DNA of 64,000 bases. It comes from Fidelibacterota bacterium. GTDB taxonomy: Bacteria; Fidelibacterota; UBA8477; JABMPR01. The notes under the pieces are model-generated. The model had not been told where the DNA came from, searched no databases, and worked only from the letters and a program-made list of their open reading frames with translations. Of the stretch, positions 23,332 to 32,428 are shown piece after piece. Each line of letters starts with the position of its first letter. The first letter of the stretch is position 1. The position numbers and the translations under genes were made by a program. The DNA lies in contig JABHBL010000074.1 in NCBI GenBank assembly GCA_018673925.1, positions 40,447 to 104,446 of the forward strand, in the 5' to 3' direction.

Positions 23332-25824
23332 ATGAATAGAGCAATAGTCTATCTCGTATTTGCAGCATCAATGCTCAACGCCCAGGTTACCGGTTTATCT
23401 GGCTGGAACATCTTTGTGGATCCCGGTCACAGCATCACCCAGAACATGGGTGTTAATGGTTATTCGGAGGCTGAAGAAACATTACAGACTGCACTCCATC
23501 TCCGGCAATTGCTGCTCTCAAAAACTGACATCGATACTGTCTGGTCTTCCCGATACAACGATCAGGTCGAGGTGGGTCTTTCCGAGAGAAGTACAGATGC
23601 CAACAATCGAGGTGCATCTTGGTTTCACTCGATTCATAGTAATGCAGGATCTACCACCCATAATAATGTCCTCCTTTTATGGGGTCAGCTCTGGAATGGT
23701 ACTCCTGATCCACCAGTAGGTGGTGAGGCCATGAGCGATATTATGGTAGACATCCTCGCTGATGTCATGCGCATCCCACAGCATAGTTGGGGATCCACTG
23801 GAGATTGCAGCTTTTATGGAACTTGCTCGCAAACCGGTTTTCAGGGACCCTACCTTTCCGTAAATAGACGCACAAATATGCCCAGCGAACTGAGTGAGCA
23901 AGGCCATCACACCAATCCACTCCAAAACCAACTTGACATGAATACTGATTACACCCGCATGTTGGCATACAGTATGTTCTGGACCATTCTGGATAAATTT
24001 GAACTAGCCAGGCCTTATCCAGGTATCCTTGCCGGTATAATTACTAATTCCGAAACCGGGGTTCGTGTCAACGGAGCAACCGTGGAGGTCAATGGAGAAA
24101 CTTATACCACTGACACCTATGAATCCCTTTTTTACCAATTCCCTAATGGAGAAGAACTTCACAATGGCTTTTACTTTTTTGAGGATCTTCCCGACACAAC
24201 CCTTGAGGTGATTGTATCAGCGGATGGGTATTTTACTGACACTCTGGTGGTCTCAGCCATGTCTCCAGATTTTGTGACATTCCGGGACATATCACTGGTT
24301 CCAAGTATACCGCCTTTTGTAGTTGAGTCAAATCCTGTTGAGGGCGAGTCTTCATTCTCAGCCTTTAGCAATCCCAGTATCACTTTCTCAAGGGCTATGG
24401 ATGAGACGTCCACGGCACTGGCCTTTTCCATTGATCCGCCCTCTGCTGGAACCATCAATTTTTCACCTGATCAAAAACGATTGACCTTCCAGGTTCAGGA
24501 CACATTAGAGTTTGTTACAAATTACACTATGAGTGTTGCTGGTACTGCCGTCGATTTGTTGGGACGACCACTCGATGGCAATCAGGACAGCGTTGGGGGT
24601 GACGACTGGAGTATACAGTTCATAACCAGCCCACCAGATATTTCTCCACCCTTTGTGAGTGCCTCGACACCTTCAAATGGTTCCACCACAGTTGATCAGA
24701 GACCTATTGTTAGTCTGGTATGGAATGAAGAACTTCATCCTAATAGTGTCAGTTCTGACTTGGTGGTCTTTGAGCAAGTTTCCAATGGACAGCTTCAACC
24801 CTTCACCTTGGAACACCATGTGATCAATTCAAGAAGTGTCCTCGTGATCTATTCTACCAATGATTTGCTGGATGTTGAAGCCTATCGCATCAGGCTATTG
24901 TCAGGTTTTGCAGATCTATTGGGAAATGTGCGGACTGTTGAAACAGAAATGAATTTTTCAACAAGCAACTTTGGATATCAGGTTATAAATATTGATAATT
25001 TTGAAACAGACGCTGCCAATTACTGGTGGGAAATCACGGCTTCCGGAAGCAATTCTGGCATTCTCGCCCCGCTTTGTACCAGAAGTTTTGTAACAGATCT
25101 AAGCGTTTTCACAGCAACAGACAACACTGCACTGAAACTGAATTATGGCTGGGATACCAATGCCAGCTCATGGCTTATTCGTGAATACCTCAGCGGCGGT
25201 CCTGGACGCAATGTTCATTTCAATGCCAATAAAATCATGCAGGCTTTTGTTTTTGGTGATGGGAATGGAAACAAATTCAGGTTTTGTGTTGATGATAATA
25301 TTTTCGGCACAGGTGCTCATGAAGTGAGCCCCTGGTATACAGTGGATTGGTATGGCTGGAAATTGGTCAGTTGGAATATGGCTTTAGATGGTACTGGAAC
25401 CTGGATAGGGGACGGAAATCTTGATGGGACTCTCGAGTTCGATAGTATCCAATTGAGCCACACACCGGGTCAAAACAATATCGGGTCTTATCACATAGAC
25501 AATCTTCGTGTTGTGAGTCGAAGCTATCTCGGAGTTGACGAGAATGATCTACAGCAACCGTCTGAACTTGCACTTTTGCCCAATTATCCCAACCCATTCA
25601 ATCCCTGGACCACTATTCCATTTACCCTTGTTGAAGATTCCCAGACAAGTGTGAAGGTCTATAACCTGAGAGGTGAAACCGTCGCGACCCTTTTGAGTGG
25701 GAAACTCACCACTGGATATCATGAGACTCGCTGGAACGCATCTAATGTTTCCTCTGGAGTCTATATGATTAGACTGGAAGCTAATGGGATTACAAAAACA
25801 CAAAAGGTCATGGTTCTTAAGTAA
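23332..25824 (+). CDS. Secreted N-acetylmuramoyl-L-alanine amidase with Ig-like domains and T9SS sorting domain, copy 1
   Basis: 830-residue exported protein predicted to cut the amide bond between muramic acid and the peptide. After a signal peptide (MNRAIVYLVFAASMLNAQ) the Amidase_3 domain (about residues 25-220) shows zinc ligands VDPGHS, GYSEAEET and FHSIHSNAG, and the acidic SEQGHH site. Then come a carboxypeptidase-regulatory-like domain (GVRVNGATVEVNGE), two Ig-like domains (PPFVVESNPVEGES, PPFVSASTPSNGST), a carbohydrate-binding-like domain (about 560-730, with NFETDAANYWWE) and a C-terminal sorting domain with NYPNPFNPWTT. It is cotranscribed with the propeller gene. Confidence 0.88.
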   Translation: MNRAIVYLVFAASMLNAQVTGLSGWNIFVDPGHSITQNMGVNGYSEAEETLQTALHLRQLLLSKTDIDTVWSSRYNDQVEVGLSERSTDANNRGASWFHSIHSNAGSTTHNNVLLLWGQLWNGTPDPPVGGEAMSDIMVDILADVMRIPQHSWGSTGDCSFYGTCSQTGFQGPYLSVNRRTNMPSELSEQGHHTNPLQNQLDMNTDYTRMLAYSMFWTILDKFELARPYPGILAGIITNSETGVRVNGATVEVNGETYTTDTYESLFYQFPNGEELHNGFYFFEDLPDTTLEVIVSADGYFTDTLVVSAMSPDFVTFRDISLVPSIPPFVVESNPVEGESSFSAFSNPSITFSRAMDETSTALAFSIDPPSAGTINFSPDQKRLTFQVQDTLEFVTNYTMSVAGTAVDLLGRPLDGNQDSVGGDDWSIQFITSPPDISPPFVSASTPSNGSTTVDQRPIVSLVWNEELHPNSVSSDLVVFEQVSNGQLQPFTLEHHVINSRSVLVIYSTNDLLDVEAYRIRLLSGFADLLGNVRTVETEMNFSTSNFGYQVINIDNFETDAANYWWEITASGSNSGILAPLCTRSFVTDLSVFTATDNTALKLNYGWDTNASSWLIREYLSGGPGRNVHFNANKIMQAFVFGDGNGNKFRFCVDDNIFGTGAHEVSPWYTVDWYGWKLVSWNMALDGTGTWIGDGNLDGTLEFDSIQLSHTPGQNNIGSYHIDNLRVVSRSYLGVDENDLQQPSELALLPNYPNPFNPWTTIPFTLVEDSQTSVKVYNLRGETVATLLSGKLTTGYHETRWNASNVSSGVYMIRLEANGITKTQKVMVLK

Positions 25825-25953
25825 GTTTAAGCCAGATCACACAACCTGGAGTGGAAAGTCGCTAATTTCGATGGCTTTTTCAGGCAATGATGATTGCCTA
25901 TCAACATAAACAATTAACGAGGGTGGTAAAATCGTAACCCGGGGAAAACTATT

Positions 25954-26868
25954 TTGAAAACAAAATATCTTACCATGATATTGATATTGACCTCCAGTCT
26001 TTTAGCAAAAGACATTATTGTTCAGGAAACTCAAGTGCTGGGGGACAACAAGACACCCTTCTATTTTCCCTCCTACACTATTGATGGAGAATCCATTTTA
26101 CTGACTCAAAGTGCCTATACTGGTCTCTGGATTCTTGATAGATCTTCCCAAGAAATCAAGCAAATCACGAATTCACAGGGAGCAGGTTTTGAGCCACGTA
26201 GTCTCACAGATGGAGCTGTCATTTATCGTCATGATGAATATCAGAAGGGCAGAAAATTTACATCACTGTATAAAGTTATGGATTCTGAGAATCAACTTAT
26301 TGCTGATGCTGCACGTTTTGTTTCTCCGGCCAATGTGGTCAACGATAGATTGATCTACCTCATCAATGAAGCGCCTACCGTACTCAATGGTTCCAATGGT
26401 CAACATGAACACAATCTGGAAGACTATACAACCATTCTAAACGATAAGCTGACCTTGAAACTCTTCCAAACTGGAGAAGTCTCTGTGATTGCTCCCCAGG
26501 GTGAAGGGAACTACATCTGGTCAGAGCTTTCCCCCACTCTTGATAAACTTGTCTACACCAAGACGGGAGTAGGAACATTTGTTAGTGATCTCCAAGGAAA
26601 CATAATTTCTGATTTGGGTTTTGTACATGCCCCCCATTGGTCACCTGATGGCGAACACCTTGTTTATATGAAGGATCTGGATGATGGTGTTCAGTATACA
26701 GAATCTGAAATCTGGATCGTTTCTTCTGATGGGTTGCATTCCTGGAAAATTACTGACACCCCAGATAAAATTGAGCTGTACCCGCAATGGGCACCAGATG
26801 GACGGCACGTGATCTATCATTCTCTTCGTGGTGAAATCATTGAAACCACAATTGAAATTGTAGAGTAG
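25954..26868 (+). CDS. Exported TolB-like beta-propeller protein, copy 2
   Basis: 304 residues from TTG 25954 (CGGGGA ribosome site; ATG further in would cut the signal peptide MKTKYLTMILILTSSLLA). Propeller repeats such as PSYTIDGESILLTQ, YTGLWILDRSS, PHWSPDGEHLVYM and PQWAPDGRHVIYH repeat as in the gene at 22376, including a shared AYTGLW/SYTGLY strand. The two proteins are clear but diverged paralogs. Followed after 7 bp by the second amidase. Confidence 0.82.
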   Translation: MKTKYLTMILILTSSLLAKDIIVQETQVLGDNKTPFYFPSYTIDGESILLTQSAYTGLWILDRSSQEIKQITNSQGAGFEPRSLTDGAVIYRHDEYQKGRKFTSLYKVMDSENQLIADAARFVSPANVVNDRLIYLINEAPTVLNGSNGQHEHNLEDYTTILNDKLTLKLFQTGEVSVIAPQGEGNYIWSELSPTLDKLVYTKTGVGTFVSDLQGNIISDLGFVHAPHWSPDGEHLVYMKDLDDGVQYTESEIWIVSSDGLHSWKITDTPDKIELYPQWAPDGRHVIYHSLRGEIIETTIEIVE

Positions 26869-26875
26869 GTCTAGT

Positions 26876-28462
26876 ATGAAAAGAATAATTATCCTTATTA
26901 CTCTGGTTTCCAGCATGTTTTCACAGGATTTAAACGGGGTCCGAATTTGCATCGATCCTGGTCATTCAGGACATGAAAGTGATGATCGATACATAGCTGC
27001 GACTGGATTTTGGGAGTCTGAATCAAATCTCACCAAGGGGTTGGAGTTAAGAAATATTCTATTGGGCATAGGTGCCGAAGTTGCAATTACCCGCACAGGA
27101 AATAATGATACATCGGACGATCTGGGATTGTCTGAGAGAGCCGGGGTTGCCAATGCCTTCAATGCGGATTTCTTCAATAGCAATCATAGCAATGGATTTA
27201 ATGGTACAGCGAATTATGCAATGGTCATTTATAATGGTACCACGAATTCACCTACTTTTCCACTGGCGAGAACCATGGCCAATATTATGGCACCACTCCT
27301 GGATGATGTTAACCATACGACACATGACGTTTCCATTGGTGATCTGACTTTAAATCCAACCTGGAATTATGGATATGGGGTTCTGGTGCCTGCAAATATG
27401 CCTGCCACTATCTCTGAAGGTTCATTCCATGATTATATCCCTGAATCCTGGCGATTGATGAACCTCGACTATCGCAAGCATGAGGCAATGGCCATGGCTA
27501 GAAGCTATCTAGCGTATTTTGGACAACCGGGTTTTTCTGTTGGTGCAATTGCAGGATTGGTCCGAAATCCTGATGTGACCGTATCTTATTTTTCGCAAGC
27601 CAGTCTGGAGGACCAGTACCAACCAATTAACAATATTGACGTCTCCATTGAACCTGGTGGCCATCACTACTATGGCGGTGAAAACAACAACGGCTACTTC
27701 AAGGTGGACACACTATCACCTGGTACCTATGAGGTGATTATTACTGCTGAGGGGTTTTCTCCAGACACATCTCAGGTTACTGTGACTGCAAACCATACTA
27801 GCTTCAATACCATCCAACTTCTCAATACAACGCCTCCAATCATGGTTGAATCCCATCCCGCAGCAGGTGATTCATTTTGGACACCGTGGAGTATACCCTA
27901 TTTTGATTTTTCGAAAGCCATGAATAGGGCATCTGTAGAGGAGGCTTTTACAATTGAGCCTGATGCTGGTGGTACCTTTCATTTTACTCAGGACTCTAAG
28001 CGTATGGCATTCATACTCACAGATTCTCTTGATTTTTTTACTGACTATACCATCACCATTGCCGGTACAGCTACTGATATGGCCGGTTTTCCACTAGATG
28101 GAAATCAAGATGGGGTAGGCGGTGATGATTGGAGCGTTTCCTTTCGCACTATTGCCAGAGATGTTCTTGCTCTGGGCGAAACGGATATAGAGGCTCCTTC
28201 AGAGTTTGCCCTACGGCCCAATTACCCCAACCCCTTCAATCCTTCGACCAACATCCCGTTTACCTTACCTAAAAATGCTGATGTAAGTATTCGTGTGTTT
28301 GATCTCCAGGGTCAGGAAGTGGAGCAGATCATCCAGGCTTCAATGAGTGCCGGTCATTATGTGACACAGTGGGATGCCTCAAACGTGTCCTCAGGTCTAT
28401 ATCTGGTAAAAATGGATGCCAATGAGTTCTCGATCACACGCAAGATCACGGTGCTGAAGTAA
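26876..28462 (+). CDS. Secreted N-acetylmuramoyl-L-alanine amidase with T9SS sorting domain, copy 2
   Basis: 528 residues; shorter paralog of the gene at 23332. Signal peptide, then Amidase_3 with CIDPGHSGHE, GFWESESNL, NSNHSNGFNG and the catalytic-type TISEGSFHDY. An added domain (about 260-310) and one Ig-like domain (PPIMVESHPAAGDS) precede the sorting domain (NYPNPFNPST). One Ig-like domain and the carbohydrate-binding domain of copy 1 are absent, so it may act on the same glycan with another reach. The Ig domain in both copies shares the unusual DMAGFPLDGNQDGVGGDDWS / LLGRPLDGNQDSVGGDDWS tract, so the duplication is evident. Confidence 0.88.
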   Translation: MKRIIILITLVSSMFSQDLNGVRICIDPGHSGHESDDRYIAATGFWESESNLTKGLELRNILLGIGAEVAITRTGNNDTSDDLGLSERAGVANAFNADFFNSNHSNGFNGTANYAMVIYNGTTNSPTFPLARTMANIMAPLLDDVNHTTHDVSIGDLTLNPTWNYGYGVLVPANMPATISEGSFHDYIPESWRLMNLDYRKHEAMAMARSYLAYFGQPGFSVGAIAGLVRNPDVTVSYFSQASLEDQYQPINNIDVSIEPGGHHYYGGENNNGYFKVDTLSPGTYEVIITAEGFSPDTSQVTVTANHTSFNTIQLLNTTPPIMVESHPAAGDSFWTPWSIPYFDFSKAMNRASVEEAFTIEPDAGGTFHFTQDSKRMAFILTDSLDFFTDYTITIAGTATDMAGFPLDGNQDGVGGDDWSVSFRTIARDVLALGETDIEAPSEFALRPNYPNPFNPSTNIPFTLPKNADVSIRVFDLQGQEVEQIIQASMSAGHYVTQWDASNVSSGLYLVKMDANEFSITRKITVLK

Positions 28463-28471
28463 CTTGTAGAT

Positions 28472-29383
28472 ATGGATAAGAATCACTATATGGGTTATAT
28501 GAGAAACACACTCACTATCATATTGCTGCTGGCTGGATTGTTCGTCTATGCAGATCGTGACTCAAAACACGGTTCTGCCCCAACCAGCTGGTCCAATCAA
28601 GTTGAAATAGACCTGGTGAACCTTATCTCAAAAAATGAGCAGGCCCGACAGGTATACGGGCGAGTTATTAAACGCCTGCGCCGCAGTGGCGTCCCAGCAG
28701 CTTATGCCTGGCAGGTATTCTCCAATTCCGGTATAAAAATTGAGCCCAATATCTCAGATAAATTTTCCAAACCTGCTGAAAAAATGGATTATACCGACTA
28801 TCGTCGCATCTTCGTGAATGATAAACGGGTAAATGGAGGAGTGAAATTTTATAACGAACACTCCGAGCTTCTACACAGCGTAGCCAAACAGTATGGTGTG
28901 GATCCCTTTCTGATTCTCAGCTTTGTTGGTGTTGAAACTCAATACGGTCTTTATGCATCATCCTACCCTGTCTTCAATTCCCTCCATACCATTATTCACA
29001 ATATCCCCCGTCGTGCAAAATGGGCTGAAGATGAAATGGTTGCCTGGTTTATGATCTGCCGAGTTGATGGTCTGGGACCTCATGATGTAAAAGGGTCTTA
29101 TGCTGGTGCCTTTGGCTATGGGCAATTCATGCCCACCAGCTTTAAGAGCTATGCCGTTGATATGGATGGTGATGGGATTAGAGAACCTTTTGAATGGGCC
29201 GATGTCATGGCAAGTATCGCCAACTATCTACTTAAGCGTGGCAACTATGATATCGGTAGTACTGACTTCTCGGAGAACTCGGCTAATTGGCGGGCAGTGT
29301 GGAAATACAATCCTTCAAAAAATTATGTGAAGGTTGTACTTGAACTCCGCTCACAACTTCAACATGCCATACAAAAGTCTTAA
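28472..29383 (+). CDS. mltB: Lytic murein transglycosylase, MltB type
   Basis: 303 residues with an N-terminal hydrophobic signal (MRNTLTIILLLAGLFVYAD) and the SLT_2 domain: VGVETQYGLYAS with the catalytic glutamate, SYAGAFGYGQFMPTSFKSYA, DMDGDGIREPFEWADVMAS. It breaks the glycan strand to form anhydromuramic acid. It lies 9 bp after the second amidase in the same direction, so the five genes 22376-29383 probably form one wall-degrading operon. ATG at 28472, 28490 or 28499 is possible; the signal starts at the last. Confidence 0.9.
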   Translation: MDKNHYMGYMRNTLTIILLLAGLFVYADRDSKHGSAPTSWSNQVEIDLVNLISKNEQARQVYGRVIKRLRRSGVPAAYAWQVFSNSGIKIEPNISDKFSKPAEKMDYTDYRRIFVNDKRVNGGVKFYNEHSELLHSVAKQYGVDPFLILSFVGVETQYGLYASSYPVFNSLHTIIHNIPRRAKWAEDEMVAWFMICRVDGLGPHDVKGSYAGAFGYGQFMPTSFKSYAVDMDGDGIREPFEWADVMASIANYLLKRGNYDIGSTDFSENSANWRAVWKYNPSKNYVKVVLELRSQLQHAIQKS

Positions 29384-29421
29384 CTCAGAAATAATTCACT
29401 TCGGAGACCTGGTTAAAAGTC

Positions 29422-29985
29422 CTACAAAGTCTCGTGGGATTTATCGTAGCTATTCAAACCGTTAATAAGGGCAGCACTTACAATGTACAAAAGGGCTAGA
29501 AACACCAGCCCAAACTTCGGTAGAGCAACCCCTCGAGCCAATTGAGGCAATAATTCACTTTCAGATCCTGTAAGTAGTAAGATCAGAGCAATATTCTCGA
29601 TAATATCCAGAATAGCAGCTATGACAACACCCCGAGCTAACCACATCCCTAATACCGATAATACATGAAGGTTTTTTGGCATTCTATTGGCCAGGATCAA
29701 GCACCCCAGAGAAATGGTCGTAGCATAAAGAAACAGAAAGAGGAAGTCCAACCCCATGTTAATACCGGCCCAGATCATAGTGGGTCCCTGCCAGGAGTCA
29801 ATAATCCCCTGACTTCCTGTGAGGGTACCAACAAGCTCGAAGGTAATAATTCCCCCACTAGCTATCTCAGTTTTTAGGGGTGCTCCAGTAAGTTGCATTC
29901 CAATCAATGCCAGGATTGTGAGTCCAAACAATACCCAAAACAGTCGCTTTGTTTCTAGTGAGTGGATATCTCCAGGAAATATCAT
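29422..29985 (-). CDS. Integral membrane protein of unknown function
   Basis: 187 residues with about four to five hydrophobic segments (FWVLFGLTILALIGM, FLFLFLYATTISLGCLIL, VVIAAILDIIENIALILLL, FGLVFLALLYIVSAALI). No family is recognised. It overlaps the mechanosensitive channel gene by 4 bp, suggesting a common transcript. Confidence 0.75.
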   Translation of the reverse strand: MIFPGDIHSLETKRLFWVLFGLTILALIGMQLTGAPLKTEIASGGIITFELVGTLTGSQGIIDSWQGPTMIWAGINMGLDFLFLFLYATTISLGCLILANRMPKNLHVLSVLGMWLARGVVIAAILDIIENIALILLLTGSESELLPQLARGVALPKFGLVFLALLYIVSAALINGLNSYDKSHETL

Positions 29986-30800
29986 TTCTCTACTTGATGG
30001 AGATGAACATCAGTTTGTGGATATGGAATACTGATCCCCGCTTCATCGAGAGCCAGTTTAATCTTTTCATTGAGATCAAATTTTACACCCCAATAGTCTG
30101 CTGTATTCACCCAGGGACGGATGAAAAAATTTACGCTGCTATCGGCTAGCTCAGAAACCACTATCTGTGGAGAAGGTTCATCCAATATTCGTGGGTCAGC
30201 CTCGAGGATGTTCTTAAAAATAGCTTTTGCGGTAAGAATGTTGTCCTCATACCCAATGCCAAAAACCAGATCTAGGCGACGTGTAGGATTGGCATTAATA
30301 TTTTGAATCACACCGGCTGTAATTTGACCATTGGGAACAATCATGCGTTGATTGTCAGGAGTAAGAAAAATAGTATTAAAGATACTGATGGTCTCGACTT
30401 TACCAGTAACCCCCCCCGCACTCACCACATCTCCAATTTTGAATGGCCTGAAGAACACCAGCATAACACCACTGGCAAAGTTCCCTAATGAGTCTTTAAG
30501 TGCCAAACCAACAGCCAGCCCTGCAGCGCCAAAAATGGCCAGGAAGGAGGTCGTATCTATTCCCAGCTGATCAGCGGCAGCCATAAGAACCACAACCATG
30601 AGGGCGTAATAGGCGATATTGTCCAGAAAACTAATGAGAGTTTCATCAACGTTCTGCTTTGTCAAAATTTTACCAAGCAGGGAAGCCGATTTTTTTGCCA
30701 ACCACTTACCGACAATGAAAATGAGGAGGCTGCCCAAAACATTCCAGGCATAGTTTGTAATAAATTCTGTTATTTGCTTGATGATCTCTTGAACATCCAT
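29982..30800 (-). CDS. mscS: Small-conductance mechanosensitive channel (MscS family)
   Basis: 272 residues from ATG 30800, with GGGAG upstream (GTG at 30806 less likely). Three membrane helices, the third with the Gly/Ala-rich pore pattern GAAGLAVGLALKDSLGNFASG, then the beta domain (GDVVSAGGVTGKVETI, PNGQI) and the cytoplasmic alpha/beta domain (SLPYPQTDV-like end: ISIPYPQTDVHLHQ). It releases solutes on hypo-osmotic shock. The pore sequence is a textbook MscS type. Confidence 0.95.
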   Translation of the reverse strand: MDVQEIIKQITEFITNYAWNVLGSLLIFIVGKWLAKKSASLLGKILTKQNVDETLISFLDNIAYYALMVVVLMAAADQLGIDTTSFLAIFGAAGLAVGLALKDSLGNFASGVMLVFFRPFKIGDVVSAGGVTGKVETISIFNTIFLTPDNQRMIVPNGQITAGVIQNINANPTRRLDLVFGIGYEDNILTAKAIFKNILEADPRILDEPSPQIVVSELADSSVNFFIRPWVNTADYWGVKFDLNEKIKLALDEAGISIPYPQTDVHLHQVEK

Positions 30801-30835
30801 AACCACTCCCGTTCTAATTATTGTCTAAAACTACT

Positions 30836-31324
30836 CTACTCACCTGGTTCAGGGCTTGAATTCCCCATATCGACGGCAACTTTCCACTGGCCATCATCCT
30901 GTCTGGACCAAATATTCAGGTACTTACCATAACGCTTTTGTTCAACACCGTCTTCATCGTTGAAGCTCAGCACATATTTGCCCCAGGTCCAGCCCATATC
31001 CTCTGATTCGGACACCTCAGCTCGCTGGGGTTCCCAGGCTAATTCGTATTCTTCCTGACCAACCTTCATTTCCTGGTAGATCTGCTCACGTCCAATGACA
31101 GGATGCTGATTGTGGGACATTCCCATGGCATCCTCGGTGAGAAAATGATTGAAGGCCTCAGCGGCCCCTTTATCAAGGGACATCTGAGCAAATTGTTTAT
31201 CCGTATTTAACAATCGACGTCTTTCAGTATCCAGATCATCTTTGATATTGCAACTTGAAATCATAACGGTAAAAATAATCAGGATTCCAAGAATTGAGCC
31301 TAGTGTTTTAGTCTTAGATCTCAT
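30836..31324 (-). CDS. Lipoprotein with SnoaL/DUF4440-like domain
   Basis: 162 residues beginning at ATG 31324, 4 bp after the stop of the cupin gene. The lipobox VMISSC follows a hydrophobic stretch, so the mature protein is lipidated. The rest has the NTF2-like pattern (RRRLLNTDKQFAQMSLDKGA, HFLTEDAMGMSHNQHPVIGR, TWGKYVLSF, GQWKVAVDMG), fitting the SnoaL/DUF4440 group. Function unknown. Confidence 0.72.
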   Translation of the reverse strand: MRSKTKTLGSILGILIIFTVMISSCNIKDDLDTERRRLLNTDKQFAQMSLDKGAAEAFNHFLTEDAMGMSHNQHPVIGREQIYQEMKVGQEEYELAWEPQRAEVSESEDMGWTWGKYVLSFNDEDGVEQKRYGKYLNIWSRQDDGQWKVAVDMGNSSPEPGE

Positions 31325-31328
31325 TTTT

Positions 31329-31682
31329 TTACGCTTTGATGTCAATAATATCTTCTTGATTAGGAACCAGACACAGAAACTCAAAGGCTTCTGAACTTAT
31401 GGTCTTGTAGCTATGGGGGATATTGGCAGGGATAAAAACCACATCATTTTTCCGAACGGTTATGGTTTCATCACCAATTACAACTTCAGCTTCACCACCA
31501 ATGCAAAACTGCTCATGCTCAACTGAATTTGAATGTAATGGCATAAATCCGCCTGCTTCAATTACAAATCGACGCATGGCAAAATTGGGACCTTCATCAT
31601 GAGAAATAAGAACCTGCTTGGAGGTCTTCTCTCCAGCGGCAATGGGCTCTAGTGGTAAATCCATCATATGTTTAACTGACAT
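31329..31682 (-). CDS. Cupin-domain protein
   Basis: 117 residues, one cupin barrel: first motif PLHSNSVEHEQFCIGGEAEV (His/Glu ligands), second motif FIPANIPHSYKTI. A metal-binding small-molecule or regulatory protein. It is followed immediately by the lipoprotein gene. Confidence 0.85.
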   Translation of the reverse strand: MSVKHMMDLPLEPIAAGEKTSKQVLISHDEGPNFAMRRFVIEAGGFMPLHSNSVEHEQFCIGGEAEVVIGDETITVRKNDVVFIPANIPHSYKTISSEAFEFLCLVPNQEDIIDIKA

Positions 31683-31717
31683 AGTCTTTCCTCATTATTT
31701 GAATTGAACAATTAACC

Positions 31718-32347
31718 CTATCGCGATAGATAATAATGCCACAATATCCTGGCTGCAACTGCGCGATGCGGTCGCCATGCTTCGGCCAATTCTTGAAATT
31801 CCTCTCCCCTGGGCCGATGATCCAAGCCCAGCAGTTTTTCAAGAGCTACTTCAAGAGCCAGATCTCCTCCAGGCCAGATATCGGGTCGTCCCAAAGCCAT
31901 GAGGAGATAAATATTCGCTGTCCATGGTCCTATCCCGGGAAGCGCAGTCAGTTTTGAGAAGACCTCTTTATCCGATTCGTGGGTCAGGTTGTTAATATCC
32001 AATGATCGCTCCTGGATTGCTTGTGCCAGGATTCTGGAGTAACGAGTTTTCTGGCGACTATACCCAATCCGTAATAAAGCAGTATCATTAAGAGTTAAAA
32101 ATGATTCTGGTGTTAATTCATCCAGAGTGGAATTGAGCTTGTCAAAACAAGCTTGTGCTGAAGCCAGGGAGACTTGCTGTTCCAGGATAATATGAATCAA
32201 GGTCGGAAAACCTGGTTCTCTTGCCCATAAGGGAGGCATCCCAAACTGATCAACCACAGATTTAAGATACCCATCCACATCGCAGAGTTTTTCAACCCTA
32301 GTGGATAAGCTGGCTTCGTTGAGCATGACTATCTTATTCATGTTCAT
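31718..32347 (-). CDS. alkA: DNA-3-methyladenine glycosylase II-like (HhH-GPD)
   Basis: 209 residues. The helix-hairpin-helix LPGIGPWTANIYLL and the following catalytic aspartate in WPGGDLALEVALEK match the AlkA/MagIII group, which removes alkylated purines. LEQQVSLASAQA is the usual N-terminal helix. It lacks the N-terminal extension of E. coli AlkA, so it is the small type. Confidence 0.88.
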   Translation of the reverse strand: MNMNKIVMLNEASLSTRVEKLCDVDGYLKSVVDQFGMPPLWAREPGFPTLIHIILEQQVSLASAQACFDKLNSTLDELTPESFLTLNDTALLRIGYSRQKTRYSRILAQAIQERSLDINNLTHESDKEVFSKLTALPGIGPWTANIYLLMALGRPDIWPGGDLALEVALEKLLGLDHRPRGEEFQELAEAWRPHRAVAARILWHYYLSR

Positions 32348-32375
32348 ATATAGTATTTCTCAGGTACTCCGGGGT

Positions 32376-32408
32376 AAAAAAAAGATGGCTCCATATAGGA
32401 GCCATCTC
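32376..32408 (-). terminator. Terminator of the M16 protease gene
   Basis: Minus strand AGATGGCTCC, ATATA loop, GGAGCCATCT followed by eight T. It ends the M16 gene, whose stop lies 20 bp upstream, and separates it from the glycosylase gene. Confidence 0.9.
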
Positions 32409-32428
32409 TGTGATATTTTGGAGCTGAA

